Shown here: positions 7,464-15,803 of the stretch, one piece after another
Position numbering within the stretch: position 1 is the first letter of the stretch
Layout: the number at the start of each line of letters is the position of its first letter
Assembly (NCBI GenBank): GCA_004558525.1
Contig: SFCQ01000009.1
Coordinates: 1-51,096 of the forward strand
DNA: 51,096 nucleotides
Direction: 5' to 3'
Source of the DNA: Clostridiales bacterium
Lineage (GTDB): Bacteria; Bacillota; Clostridia; Christensenellales; CAG-138
Position numbers and translations under genes: made by a program
The notes under the pieces: model-generated
The model's input: the letters and a program-made list of their open reading frames with translations, nothing else
What the model was told of the DNA's origin: nothing
Database searches by the model: none

Positions 7464-8735
7464 CTATTTGCCGGATACGTTTACGCCAGGTATGCGGACG
7501 GCAAACGGGCCTTCGTAAGAGGCATCCTTATATTTTTCAAGGGAGAACACAAGCTGGCCCTGCTTTTCGAACATGCTGCCGTTTATGGAGCCGCCGGTGA
7601 GCAGCTTTACGCCATCGTCCGCGTAAAGATATGCCAGGCGTATTTCGCCGCCGAAGTGGCCGGACATCGGGTCCATCTGAAAATCTGAGAATGAAACCGG
7701 ATACAGGCAGCCTTTCTTCATATCCTCAAATTTGACCGTGCCGTTGTCGAGCCGCCCTCTTCTGTAATCGCCTGTCGGCTCTATGCCGAGATAGCGGCAG
7801 TAGCGGTTGCTGCCGTATATGCACTTAAGCTCGCCCTTTTCGATAAGCAGCCTGTCTGTCATGGGTATGCCGTCCTCTGAATAAGGGGCTGATGGCATAA
7901 GGGTAAGGTTGAGCGCCTCGCCTGTGGTGATGTCGCCCTGCGTTTTTGTGCCTATGCTCCAATCTGAGTAGTGCGGATATATCATGGAAGCATTGGCGCG
8001 GGCAGCATAAAGCTGAAGCAGCGTAGCCACATGCTCGCCGGAAAGCACCACGTCATATTCGCCTGCCTTAGGGCAATCCTTGGCATGGGATCTGTCGCGA
8101 ACCGTATTGAGCGCCTTTACGGCCTTCTCGGTCAGCGCCTCGGTATCAAGGTTGTCATAGCTGAAGGCAAAATACTGCTCAACGTCCTGAGGCTCCTTGG
8201 ATTGCGCCACAAATTCGCCGTTACAGCCATATTTTATGTAGGATACATCGGTACCCGTGGAGGAGGTTATGGCTATATGCTTTTTTTCAACAAATATCTC
8301 GGCGCTGTTGAGCCATGCATCCAGCCTTGTATCCGCCGCAAAAAGCGCCGATGCCATTATCTCTGCACTTTGGGCAAGCGTGTGCTCTGCAAGCTTTGAC
8401 GGTATTTCCTTAACCGCTTCCTTTTCACCCCTGTACAGCTCATAATATGGGTTTTTCACATAGGCCGCGGCGTTGTAAGCTTCCTGCAGAGCCTTCTCTA
8501 TATTGGCTTTGTCCATTCCCGGGAATAATATAACCCTTGAAGCGCCCCTGAATTTGCTGCCGTCTTGTTCAAAGTCGTTAAACACCAATACCTCGTACTC
8601 CGTAACGTCCTTCATTCTGCGCATATCAAGCTTTTTGCGTATGAAGAACAGCTCCGCGGAGGAACGGCGGGCCTCGGTAATAATGTAATTGTCAATACTC
8701 AGCGCCTTAAGAATATCCAAAATCATCTGCTTCAT
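7464..8735 (-). CDS. tldE: TldE/PmbA-family protein, partner of TldD
   Basis: A 423-residue member of the TldD/PmbA family. TldE lacks the HExxxH zinc motif and forms a heteromer with TldD; the complex is a metalloprotease that trims unfolded or leader-type peptides in the cytoplasm. Visible family features include GCNGEFVAQSKEPQ, the DYRRGRLDNGTVKFED block and the C-terminal GGEIRLAYLY. An ATG at 8741 lies only 1 base from the ribosome site; the ATG at 8735 (MKQMILDILK) lies 7 bases from AAGGGGG and is preferred. It follows tldD with the stop codon inside the ribosome site, so the two are translationally coupled. Confidence 0.9.
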   Translation of the reverse strand: MKQMILDILKALSIDNYIITEARRSSAELFFIRKKLDMRRMKDVTEYEVLVFNDFEQDGSKFRGASRVILFPGMDKANIEKALQEAYNAAAYVKNPYYELYRGEKEAVKEIPSKLAEHTLAQSAEIMASALFAADTRLDAWLNSAEIFVEKKHIAITSSTGTDVSYIKYGCNGEFVAQSKEPQDVEQYFAFSYDNLDTEALTEKAVKALNTVRDRSHAKDCPKAGEYDVVLSGEHVATLLQLYAARANASMIYPHYSDWSIGTKTQGDITTGEALNLTLMPSAPYSEDGIPMTDRLLIEKGELKCIYGSNRYCRYLGIEPTGDYRRGRLDNGTVKFEDMKKGCLYPVSFSDFQMDPMSGHFGGEIRLAYLYADDGVKLLTGGSINGSMFEKQGQLVFSLEKYKDASYEGPFAVRIPGVNVSGK

Positions 8736-8747
8736 AGCCATACCCCC

Positions 8748-10175
8748 TTAACCCAAACGAATTTTGGCCTTTATGTACGGGCCGCCGTTAGAAACCTTGA
8801 CCCATTCCTTATAGCCCTTGCCGCAGAAGCCGCCGCCGGCAAGCTGCACGTTTTCGCTCATCATTGATATTGACTTGAGCAGATCCGGCACATAGCCTGT
8901 AAGCACTATGGGCGAGAATATCTTGCCCGTAAGCTTGCCGTCCTTTATCTCCCTGGCTATGGACACCATGCATTGTATGCCCCAGTTCTTCGGGTCCTCC
9001 ATGCCGGAGCTTGGCTCCTCAAGCAGGAAGCCGTACTTGATGGAAGCTATCATGTCCTCAACCGAGTCCTTGCCGCCTTCAAAGAAGGTATTGGTCATGC
9101 GGGTATAAGCCTTGCGCTCAAAGCTTTCCCTGCGCCCGTTGCCTGTGGGAGGAGTGCTTAGCGCCTCGGCGGAGCGTATATCGCTTATGCCGGTTTTAAG
9201 TATGCCCTTATCGATTATTACGGTGTTGTGGGCGATGGTGCCTTCGTCATCAAAAAAGTAGCTGCCGGTCTGCTCGCCTACGCACGCGCCGTCATGCATG
9301 GTAACAAGCTCGCTTGCGACCTGCTTGCCGATGTAGCTTTTAGCCAGCGCCCTATCCTTTACGAACATATCCATCTCAACGCCGTGACCAAAGGCTTCGT
9401 GTACTATCATGCCTGTAACGTCAGGGTCGCACACACATTCGTATTCGCCGGGTATCATGGGCTCGGAATCGAGCAGCTCTATTGCGGTGTTGGCTACGCG
9501 CTCAACAAGCTGCTCCATACCGTCCAGCAGCTCCATGCCGCCGGCGGAGGATATTCCCCTGTAGGATTGCTTTATCTCCTGACCCTTGCGCGCTATCGCT
9601 ACAAGCGCGCCGCTGGTCCACATAACATCCTGCATCAGGTCGCGGTTTTTGGATAAAAACAGCTTGTGTATCTCCTGATACGAGCAGGCGGCAATATAGT
9701 CTATTATCCTTTCGTCAAAAGCCATGCCCTTTTTGCGAAGCTCCGTAAGCTTGCCTATTATGGCCTTGTCGCCAAGCTCGGACGGGTGCAGCTTATATTC
9801 GCTTGCACGCTCAAAGCTTTCAGGCTCGTCGGCAGGCACGCCCTTGTGCATAAAGGAAGCGCCCTCGGGCAGGGAGCTAAGGTCCTTAAGCCCTTCGCGT
9901 ATGGATTTGAGTATGGCTGGCAGCTGCTCGCGGCTCACATCGTTAAAGGAATACTCGCCATAGCCATTATCGTCCATAACGCGGATAACGAAGCCCCTGC
10001 GCGTAAGCACGCTGTCCTGCGATGCATTCACGCCGCGGCCGGATACGTTGTAGTTTTTTGACACGCTGTCCTGCCCAAGTATGCTTGCATACTCATATTC
10101 CTCCAAAATCGAGGACAACAGATCCTTAAGCAGGCCTTTTTTCTCCTGCAAAAAAGGACTGGAAGCAACCTTCAT
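8748..10175 (-). CDS. tldD: TldD metalloprotease subunit
   Basis: A 475-residue catalytic partner of TldE. The zinc motif is clear: VHEAFGHGVEMD gives H259, E260 and H264 of the HExxxH type. Conserved TldD segments include the GEYSFNDV region near the N-terminus, GTIAHNTVIID, and the C-terminal GGGFCGKG, which supplies the later metal ligand region. I chose the ATG at 10175 because AGGAGG lies 7 bases ahead; the longer frame start at 10205 has no ribosome site. A promoter lies 30-60 bases upstream. The tldD-tldE order in one transcript is typical for Clostridia. Confidence 0.93.
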   Translation of the reverse strand: MKVASSPFLQEKKGLLKDLLSSILEEYEYASILGQDSVSKNYNVSGRGVNASQDSVLTRRGFVIRVMDDNGYGEYSFNDVSREQLPAILKSIREGLKDLSSLPEGASFMHKGVPADEPESFERASEYKLHPSELGDKAIIGKLTELRKKGMAFDERIIDYIAACSYQEIHKLFLSKNRDLMQDVMWTSGALVAIARKGQEIKQSYRGISSAGGMELLDGMEQLVERVANTAIELLDSEPMIPGEYECVCDPDVTGMIVHEAFGHGVEMDMFVKDRALAKSYIGKQVASELVTMHDGACVGEQTGSYFFDDEGTIAHNTVIIDKGILKTGISDIRSAEALSTPPTGNGRRESFERKAYTRMTNTFFEGGKDSVEDMIASIKYGFLLEEPSSGMEDPKNWGIQCMVSIAREIKDGKLTGKIFSPIVLTGYVPDLLKSISMMSENVQLAGGGFCGKGYKEWVKVSNGGPYIKAKIRLG

Positions 10176-10205
10176 ATCTTTACCTCCTAAGCTTTTATGA
10201 ATCAA

Positions 10206-10233
10206 ATTATACCATCATCGGATTCATTTGAAA
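10206..10233 (-). promoter_or_regulatory. tldD promoter
   Basis: Read on the minus strand: TTTCAA, 16-base spacer, then TATAAT preceded by TGG (extended -10). The -10 lies about 30 bases upstream of the chosen tldD start. Confidence 0.55.
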
Positions 10234-10303
10234 AGCAACCTAAAGTAGCATAACGATGAAGAAATGGGTTGCGGCGCAAACATGAAGATTATTTCAGCCT
10301 GCC

Positions 10304-10436
10304 GAAAAACCCTGGGGTTGTTAAGGGGCGGCTGCCCCCAAGCTGATTCCGGCTCTGACGGCATGCGCGTCAGAAGGGATGAAAAGCCGCAAAAACTCGA
10401 AAAAGTGGCGAATAGCCACTTTTTCGGCACTCTCGA
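10304..10436 (+). repeat. Modular hairpin repeat, copy B (partial)
   Basis: Reads AAACCCTGGGGTTGTTAAGG, then the GGGGCGGCTGCCCC hairpin, TTCCGGCTCTGACGGC with its GCGTCAGA partner, and the CGAAAAAGTGGC hairpin (10398-10426). The GTTTTCAT and GGGTTTTGCC modules seen in copies D and E are absent. This repeat and the tldD promoter account for most of the 360-base gap between tldD and the HAD gene. Confidence 0.8.
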
Positions 10437-10480
10437 TTATTATTTGATATGATTGATTGAAACAGCCGCAAACCTATTGA

Positions 10481-10514
10481 GCTGCCCGGGAAATAACGGG
10501 CAGCCCGTTTTTGA
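10481..10514 (+). terminator. Hairpin with T tract
   Basis: GCTGCCCG (10481-10488) and CGGGCAGC (10497-10504), followed by CCGTTTTTG on the plus strand. No plus-strand gene precedes it, so it may act for the converging minus-strand transcript or mark an unseen small RNA. Confidence 0.45.
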
Positions 10515-10534
10515 TCGCTAAGTGGAATAATGCC

Positions 10535-11002
10535 TTACGTCCGGAGCGTGGCCCTTAATCTATCGGTGTATATAAGCAGGTCGAGCGCCTCCTCCGCGCT
10601 GCGTACAAGCACGTCGGCATGCGGAATAAGCGCGGCGCATACGCCTTCCTTATCCATAACGGCTATCGAAAGGCCGGCTATATCAAACATCTTTATGTCG
10701 TTGAAGCCGTTGCCTATGCAGGCTGTGCGCCCGCCAAGGGCTTCTACTATCTCAAGCTTGCAGTCGGCGGCGTTTGCCCTCGGAAATGTTTTTATTATAG
10801 CGCCTATGTTTTCACATTGCGCCTTTACGGTGCCGTAGGTGTCGGCGGTAAGTATATATACGTTGGCAAAAGCGCTAAGCTTCTTTATACGTCCGGCTAT
10901 GCCGTCAATAAGCTTGCCGTCGGCGGCGATTGTGCCGTTATAATCAAGCGCTATATGCTCTATTTCTATGGTATCTCTTCCTGGTATGGCGACGGTTATC
11001 AT
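10535..11002 (-). CDS. HAD-superfamily phosphatase, soluble P-type-ATPase-like
   Basis: A 155-residue HAD phosphatase. The nucleophile motif is LDYNGTIA, the DxNGT form seen in soluble P-type-ATPase-like phosphatases rather than the common DxDGT. Motif II is the Thr of ILTADTYG, and motif III is IGNGFNDIKMF, which supplies the magnesium aspartate. There is no cap insertion, so the substrate could be large or a small phosphoester. It begins 23 bases beyond pstB on the same strand, so it may be the last gene of the phosphate-uptake operon. Its substrate cannot be read from sequence. Confidence 0.8.
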   Translation of the reverse strand: MITVAIPGRDTIEIEHIALDYNGTIAADGKLIDGIAGRIKKLSAFANVYILTADTYGTVKAQCENIGAIIKTFPRANAADCKLEIVEALGGRTACIGNGFNDIKMFDIAGLSIAVMDKEGVCAALIPHADVLVRSAEEALDLLIYTDRLRATLRT

Positions 11003-11025
11003 GCTGAGCCTCCAAATAAGCTGTA

Positions 11026-11814
11026 TTATCCGTATATCCCTGCAAGGAACTCACGCGTAAGCTGCTGCTTAGGCGCAGAAAAAAGCTCTTGCGCAGGAGA
11101 GTATTCTATCAGCCTGCCATCGAACATAACGGCAACGTCGTCGGCTATGCGCTTGGCCTGCGCTATATTGTGAGTAACGGTCACTATGGTGTAATCCCGC
11201 TTCATGCGCAGCAACATATCCTCTATGAGCGCCGTAGCCTTGACGTCAAGCGCGGAGCAGGGTTCGTCCAGCAGAAGTATCTCAGGCTCAACGGTGAGCG
11301 CCCTTGCTATGCACAGCCGCTGCTGCTGCCCGCCGGAAAGCTTGAGCGCGTTTTTGCCAAGCTCGTCCTTCACCTCGTCATACAGGCCCACTATTCTGAG
11401 CTTTTCTTCAACGGCCCTGTCCATATCGGCTTTGGCGGCTGTCCCATAATATTTTAGCCCATATGTCATGTTCTTGTATATAGAAAACGGAAATGGAGAG
11501 GGCGTCTGGAAAACGAGGCCGACCCTTCTCCTTAGCTCCTCCATGGGTATAAGGGCCGTATCCTTGCCGCCAAGATAAATATGGCCGGATATCGTAGCGT
11601 CCTTGTTTTCCCTGAGCATGCCGTTCATGCAGTGCAAAAGCGTGGTCTTGCCGCAGCCGGAAGGGCCGATTACAGCGGTTATGCCCCTTGGCCGTATGGT
11701 GAAGGATACGCCGTCAAGCGCCGTTTTTTTGCCGTACTTGACCGACAAGGCTTCTATGTTCATCACGCCGTGAGCGCCCTTCTCGTTTTGCGCGGTATCG
11801 TTTATGCGTTCCAT
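11026..11814 (-). CDS. pstB: Phosphate ABC transporter ATPase PstB
   Basis: ATP-binding subunit of the high-affinity phosphate importer. Walker A is GPSGCGKTT, the signature is LSGGQQQRL, Walker B is ILLLDEPCSALD and the H-loop is VTVTHNIAQAKR, all in PstB-like context (NGMLRENKDATISG, GLVFQTPSPFPFSIYKN). The annotated start gives 262 residues; the internal Met18 (MNIEALSVKYG) matches the usual PstB start and may be the true one. The gene overlaps pstA by 13 bases. PstB normally also takes part in PhoR signalling with PhoU, but no phoU follows here. Confidence 0.95.
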   Translation of the reverse strand: MERINDTAQNEKGAHGVMNIEALSVKYGKKTALDGVSFTIRPRGITAVIGPSGCGKTTLLHCMNGMLRENKDATISGHIYLGGKDTALIPMEELRRRVGLVFQTPSPFPFSIYKNMTYGLKYYGTAAKADMDRAVEEKLRIVGLYDEVKDELGKNALKLSGGQQQRLCIARALTVEPEILLLDEPCSALDVKATALIEDMLLRMKRDYTIVTVTHNIAQAKRIADDVAVMFDGRLIEYSPAQELFSAPKQQLTREFLAGIYG

Positions 11815-12644
11815 TTTGCCTGACTCCTTGAAGCATATATTGTAACGAGTATGTTGCTTATAAGTATTATTGCCATCATAACAAAGGCGGTGCCATACGC
11901 CATGTTGAACGACGTTGCGCCCTGCGCAAGCAGCAGATAAAGGTGCAGCGGCAGCGCCATTGCGGGCGACATAAGGCTTTTAGGCACGCCTGCATATGCA
12001 ACGCCGCCCGTGAATATGAGCGGCGCGGTTGCGCCCATTGCATAGCAGCCGCCGAGTATAAGGCCGGATATAAGCTCTCCCCTGCAGGCGGGCAGAACTA
12101 TCCTCATAACGGTATACCTTCTTGAACAGCCAAGCGCATATGAAGAAAGCACAACGGCCTTTGGCAGCTCGCGGAAGGTCTTTTCCGCCCTGACCTCTAT
12201 AAACGGCAGTATCATTATGCCGAGTGCAACGCCGGATGAAAGTATGCACCTGCCCCATTGCAGCTCGCGCACAAGAAAGCTGTACGCAAAAAGCCCAAGC
12301 ACTATCGAGGGTATTCCGGAAATGCAGCGTATAACGGTGTGGAACAGCCTTTCAAGCTTTGCGCTCCGGCAGTAAAACACTATGTACAGGGCCGACGCTA
12401 TCGCCGGTATGCCGCCCAGTATCACGGCTAATGTGGTAAAGCAGAAGCTTCCGGCTATTGCCGGCCATATGCCGCCCTCCATGCCTAATATCGCGCCCCT
12501 TGGCGCCTGCGTGATGAACTCTATCGTGATGGCGTCTGCGCCGTTTACAAACACATATACAAATAAGAGTATTATAACGCCTATTACCAGCGTAAAGCTT
12601 ATATAGGCCCACAGCTTTGTAAACATGCCCTTGTTTCCCGCCAT
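11802..12644 (-). CDS. pstA: Phosphate ABC transporter permease PstA
   Basis: A 280-residue membrane permease with about six hydrophobic helices, the first from roughly residue 12 (AYISFTLVIGVIILLFV). The PstA coupling region is visible as FRELPKAVVLSSYALGCSR, equivalent to the EAA loop that contacts PstB, and is followed by VLPACRGELISGLILG. Near the N-terminus APRGAILGMEGGIWPAIAGS is typical of the Pst permeases. It is encoded one base from pstC and overlaps pstB, consistent with equal synthesis of the membrane subunits. Confidence 0.93.
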   Translation of the reverse strand: MAGNKGMFTKLWAYISFTLVIGVIILLFVYVFVNGADAITIEFITQAPRGAILGMEGGIWPAIAGSFCFTTLAVILGGIPAIASALYIVFYCRSAKLERLFHTVIRCISGIPSIVLGLFAYSFLVRELQWGRCILSSGVALGIMILPFIEVRAEKTFRELPKAVVLSSYALGCSRRYTVMRIVLPACRGELISGLILGGCYAMGATAPLIFTGGVAYAGVPKSLMSPAMALPLHLYLLLAQGATSFNMAYGTAFVMMAIILISNILVTIYASRSQAKWNA

Positions 12645-12645
12645 G

Positions 12646-13518
12646 CTATGCCTCCTTTATAAGCTTTGCGCGCAGAGCGCCTATTAGAGCGTTTATCAAT
12701 AAAAGCATTATTATAAGCACAAGGCCCGCGGCATAAAGCGCGTGATAATGAAGGCTTCCGGCTTCGGCAGTACCCATTTCAAGCGCTATCACCGCGGCAA
12801 TGGTCTCGCTTTTGCCAAACAGCCGCGGGAAAAGATTCGCGTTGCCTATGACCATCATAACGGCCATTGTCTCGCCCATTGCGCGGCCTATGGCCAATAT
12901 CATTGAAAGCATTATGTTTCCCCACGATGCGGGCAGCACGACATGCGCAATGCCGTACCAGCTCGATATGCCCATCGCGTTTGAGGAAGCAAGGTAGCGT
13001 TGCTTTGCTTTGAGTATGGTTTCGCTGCATGATGATATTATGTATGGCAGCAGCATTATGCTCAGCAATATAGCCGCGGCCATCACGCAGGAGCCGGTAT
13101 GCACGCCGGCCTTCATAAACAGCCTTACAAGCACCACAAGCCCTATAAAGCCGTATATAACTGACGGTATGCCGGCAAGCAGGTCAATGAATGGATAAAG
13201 CAGGCTTCTTGCTTTTTCGCTTGCAACGCAGGACAAAAATATTGCGGCGCCTATGCCGGCAAATGCGGCAATTATCATAGCAAGAAATGATACAACGAGC
13301 GTTGCGGCTATAAAATTGAATATTCCAAACGTAGCCTCCCCTGCATAAGCTATGGGCAGCCACCTTGTGCCAAGCAAAAAGTCGCCGAGGCTTACCTCCT
13401 TGAACAGAGGAAGCGCTTCCTTTACTATAAAAAATATAACGAAGCCAAGGACTGCTACCGCCAAGACGGTAAGCAGGCCTATAAACAGCTTAAACAGCTT
13501 TTCAAGCCTTGTCTGCAT
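12646..13518 (-). CDS. pstC: Phosphate ABC transporter permease PstC
   Basis: A 290-residue membrane permease, partner of PstA. It has a hydrophobic N-terminal helix (FIGLLTVLAVAVLGFVIFF), the PstC-typical loop FLLGTRWLP, the conserved LAGIPSVIYGFIGL, and the EAA-like AKQRYLASSNAMGISSWYG. The start at 13518 (MQTRLEKLFK) is preceded by AGGAG at the right distance; the longer frame start at 13590 falls inside the pstS-pstC hairpin and is rejected. Six membrane helices are expected. Confidence 0.93.
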   Translation of the reverse strand: MQTRLEKLFKLFIGLLTVLAVAVLGFVIFFIVKEALPLFKEVSLGDFLLGTRWLPIAYAGEATFGIFNFIAATLVVSFLAMIIAAFAGIGAAIFLSCVASEKARSLLYPFIDLLAGIPSVIYGFIGLVVLVRLFMKAGVHTGSCVMAAAILLSIMLLPYIISSCSETILKAKQRYLASSNAMGISSWYGIAHVVLPASWGNIMLSMILAIGRAMGETMAVMMVIGNANLFPRLFGKSETIAAVIALEMGTAEAGSLHYHALYAAGLVLIIMLLLINALIGALRAKLIKEA

Positions 13519-13560
13519 CAAATAACTCCTGCTCAATAATGCACCCGGTAACGTACAAAG

Positions 13561-13589
13561 TGCTGCCGGTAAATAGAGTACCGGCAGCA
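13561..13589 (-). terminator. Hairpin between pstS and pstC
   Basis: TGCTGCCGGTA (13561-13571) and TACCGGCAGCA (13579-13589) form a perfect 11-bp stem with a 7-base loop just after the pstS stop; on the minus strand only a short TTTGT follows. This is the usual layout for leaky termination or 3' protection that raises the binding protein above the membrane subunits. Confidence 0.65.
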
Positions 13590-13611
13590 CGAAGCTTTGT
13601 CAATCTGCTGT

Positions 13612-14544
13612 TTATGCGGCAGGGGTGAAAGCGGGGATATAGCCGTTCTTGACGACTACATCGTATCCGGTCTGGGAGAATATGTAGTCTATGAACGCCT
13701 GCTCGGAGGGGGTAACCGCCTTGCCGGTAACGAACATGACGGGCCTCTGTATGGTGTAAGCTCCGCTAATTATGTTCTCCTCGCTGGCTTCAACGCCGTC
13801 AACCTTCATGGCGAAAAGCACCTTCTGCTCGGCGTTGGCCTTGTTGTAGGCGCCAAAGCCCGCATAGCCTATGCCCCAGGGGTCGCCGGCGATGTTGGTG
13901 GCAAGCTCGGTCATTGAGGCGGACTGGGTGGCGGAAGGGGTAACTTCGCTTTCGCCCATAACGGACTTCTGGAACACCTCGTAGGCGCCGCCGGAAAGGT
14001 CACGGATATAAACGTTGATGTTCTCGGCTGGCAGGCTGGACTCTACCTGATCCCAGGTGGTTATCTCGCCGGAGAATATCTTGCGGATGGTTTCGGTATC
14101 CATACCGTCCATCTTTTCGCAGATGGGGTTCTGAGCGTTTACGGAAACGGTAAGCGCGTCCTTAGCTACCACATACTCGCTGTAATCCTTGCCAAGGGAC
14201 TCTATTTCGGAATCCTTTATGGTGCGGGCAAGCATACCGAAATCGGCGCTGCCGTCAACCGCGGCGCTTACGCCTACGCCTGAGCCGCCGGGAGCTACAT
14301 ATATTGAAATGTGCTTGGCGGGGAATTCGGCGTTCACCTTGTCCCAGGTCACATAGCCCTCAGTAAATGAGGAAGCGAGTGAGGAGATTATGGGATAAAG
14401 GGAGGTAGAGCCGCAGAAGAATATCTCGGATTTGAAGGCGTCCTCCTGAGCGTCGGACGCGGCGTTATTGGCGGCGGGAGCAGCGCAGGCAGCAAAGCTC
14501 AGCGCAAGTGCAACCGTAAGTATAACAGCCAAAAGCTTTTTCAT
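13612..14544 (-). CDS. pstS: Phosphate-binding lipoprotein PstS
   Basis: A 310-residue extracellular phosphate-binding protein of the Pst importer. It has a lipoprotein signal peptide (MKKLLAVILTVALALSFAAC, lipid Cys20). Binding-site features include GSTSLYPI near the N-terminus, APGGSGVGVSAAVDGSADFG, which supplies the phosphate-contacting loop, and RDLSGGAYEVFQKSV. A ribosome site AGGAGT lies 11 bases upstream of the ATG. First gene of the pst operon and separated from pstC by a stem-loop. Expression is presumably induced by phosphate starvation, but I could not identify a clear Pho box. Confidence 0.94.
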   Translation of the reverse strand: MKKLLAVILTVALALSFAACAAPAANNAASDAQEDAFKSEIFFCGSTSLYPIISSLASSFTEGYVTWDKVNAEFPAKHISIYVAPGGSGVGVSAAVDGSADFGMLARTIKDSEIESLGKDYSEYVVAKDALTVSVNAQNPICEKMDGMDTETIRKIFSGEITTWDQVESSLPAENINVYIRDLSGGAYEVFQKSVMGESEVTPSATQSASMTELATNIAGDPWGIGYAGFGAYNKANAEQKVLFAMKVDGVEASEENIISGAYTIQRPVMFVTGKAVTPSEQAFIDYIFSQTGYDVVVKNGYIPAFTPAA

Positions 14545-15006
14545 GTGTTTTACACTCCTGATATAGTATTTAGGCTATAAGCCCAACGGCAAATAGAGTA
14601 ACACCCAAAGCAACTGTTTTCAAATTGAAAGAGGAGATTATAACCTGGTATAATCGAAAATAATGATAATAACTGCCTGTTTGGCTGCGGTATATAGTAG
14701 CTTCATGTAAGCGTGTGACAAGAATACTGCTTCTGACAGGAAAAAATATGACTCGGGAGCAATGCACATATGGTGCGTAAAACAGTATAACGATACGGTG
14801 CAACGGGTTGTTGCCGCAATTCGGCAATGTGCAGGATTGTTTAGAAAAACTGGGAATTATTCATGTGGCAATAATTGGATTGACTAAACAAAAGCATGAC
14901 GCTTACCAGCGTAATATGCATTTCAAAGTATAATCGTGAATATCTATCCATGACATAATAACATCAAAAATATAGTTGCATAATACAACTATATGCAGCC
15001 TGTTGA
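14545..15006. other. Intergenic region upstream of pstS
   Basis: About 460 bases without a supportable gene. On the minus strand a TATAAT lies at 14637-14642 with no matching -35, as expected for an activator-dependent promoter. Just downstream is a 13-base palindrome (TTTCAAATTGAAA, 14618-14630) in the pstS leader. I see nothing convincing in 14650-15000 beyond AT-rich sequence. Confidence 0.4.
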
Positions 15007-15106
15007 TAAACCCTGGGGTTGTTAGGGGCGGCTGCCCCTTAAGCTTTATTCCGGCTCTGACGGCATACACGTCAGAACGGATGAAAACCTTCAGGTTTTC
15101 GTACCT
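15007..15106 (+). repeat. Modular hairpin repeat, copy C (partial)
   Basis: Reads AAACCCTGGGGTTGTTAGG, the GGGGCGGCTGCCCC hairpin, TTCCGGCTCTGACGGCAT with CGTCAGAACGG, and the GAAAACCTTCAGGTTTTC hairpin. It stops before the last two modules found in copy D. Same orientation as copies B and D. Confidence 0.8.
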
Positions 15107-15107
15107 T

Positions 15108-15132
15108 AGGCCTGCTTGAAACGGCAGGCCTT
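15108..15132 (-). terminator. Terminator of the ECF S-component gene
   Basis: AGGCCTGC and GCAGGCCT flank a 9-base loop, about 12 bases beyond the stop of the minus-strand gene, immediately next to repeat copy C. The T tract is short. Confidence 0.55.
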
Positions 15133-15143
15133 ATTCATCAGCT

Positions 15144-15671
15144 TTATTCCTTGAAAAGCTCCGGCAGGGCTTTGCTTTTGCTTATCAGCATGTACAGCGC
15201 GCTGCCTACTATCACGCCGACAAGGCCCTGGGCCAGGTTCCCGGGTATGCTCGAGGCGGCTGCCCAGCCCTTGCCGAGTATAAGCGAAGCGTAGAAAAAG
15301 TACAGCACGGCCATGGCAAGCTCCGCCGCTATGCCGCTTATTGCAAGCGCTATTGCGGTATGCTGCTTTTTGTTGTGCTTCAAAAGCTTAAACAGGAAAT
15401 ACGCTATTATAGCGACAGATGCTTTTATGAGCAGCGTACCCGGGGCATAATGCGGATATGCGGCAAAAATATCGGCGAGCATCGAGCCTACGCCGGCCGC
15501 CGCCGCGCCGTATATCGGGCCTAATATCCAGCCGCATATAAGCACGATAGCGTCGCCAAGGTTAACATAGCCGTTCATCGGCGAGGGTATGCGTATAAGC
15601 ATGGTCGCTACGCAGCAAAGCGCCGCCAGCATGGCGGAAACGATTATTTTGTAAAGCCTGTCGTTCTTCAT
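15144..15671 (-). CDS. ECF transporter S component (substrate-capture membrane protein)
   Basis: A 175-residue integral membrane protein with about five to six helices. The N-terminal IIVSAMLAALCCVATMLIRI, then GYVNLGDAIVLICGWILGP and GSMLADIFAAYPHYAPGTLLIK, match the S components of energy-coupling-factor vitamin importers of the COG4720 type. S components capture a vitamin or precursor and share an A-A'-T module encoded elsewhere. The substrate is not evident; no riboswitch is visible in the short upstream region that could reveal it. AAGAGGTAACAG precedes the ATG. Confidence 0.75.
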   Translation of the reverse strand: MKNDRLYKIIVSAMLAALCCVATMLIRIPSPMNGYVNLGDAIVLICGWILGPIYGAAAAGVGSMLADIFAAYPHYAPGTLLIKASVAIIAYFLFKLLKHNKKQHTAIALAISGIAAELAMAVLYFFYASLILGKGWAAASSIPGNLAQGLVGVIVGSALYMLISKSKALPELFKE

Positions 15672-15803
15672 ACTGTTACCTCTTAGTTATATAATGCGCC
15701 GTATTATTAAATGCGAAGCACAATATTATTATAGCACACTGTTTATGTTTTTTGGCAATACTTTATTTGCAATGCGCCATAATGCGCGTTGATATAGGCG
15801 GAG

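Noticed and set aside
14570..14827. An 85-codon minus-strand frame upstream of pstS
   Set aside because: No ribosome site, composition of random intergenic DNA, and it overlaps the likely pstS promoter.
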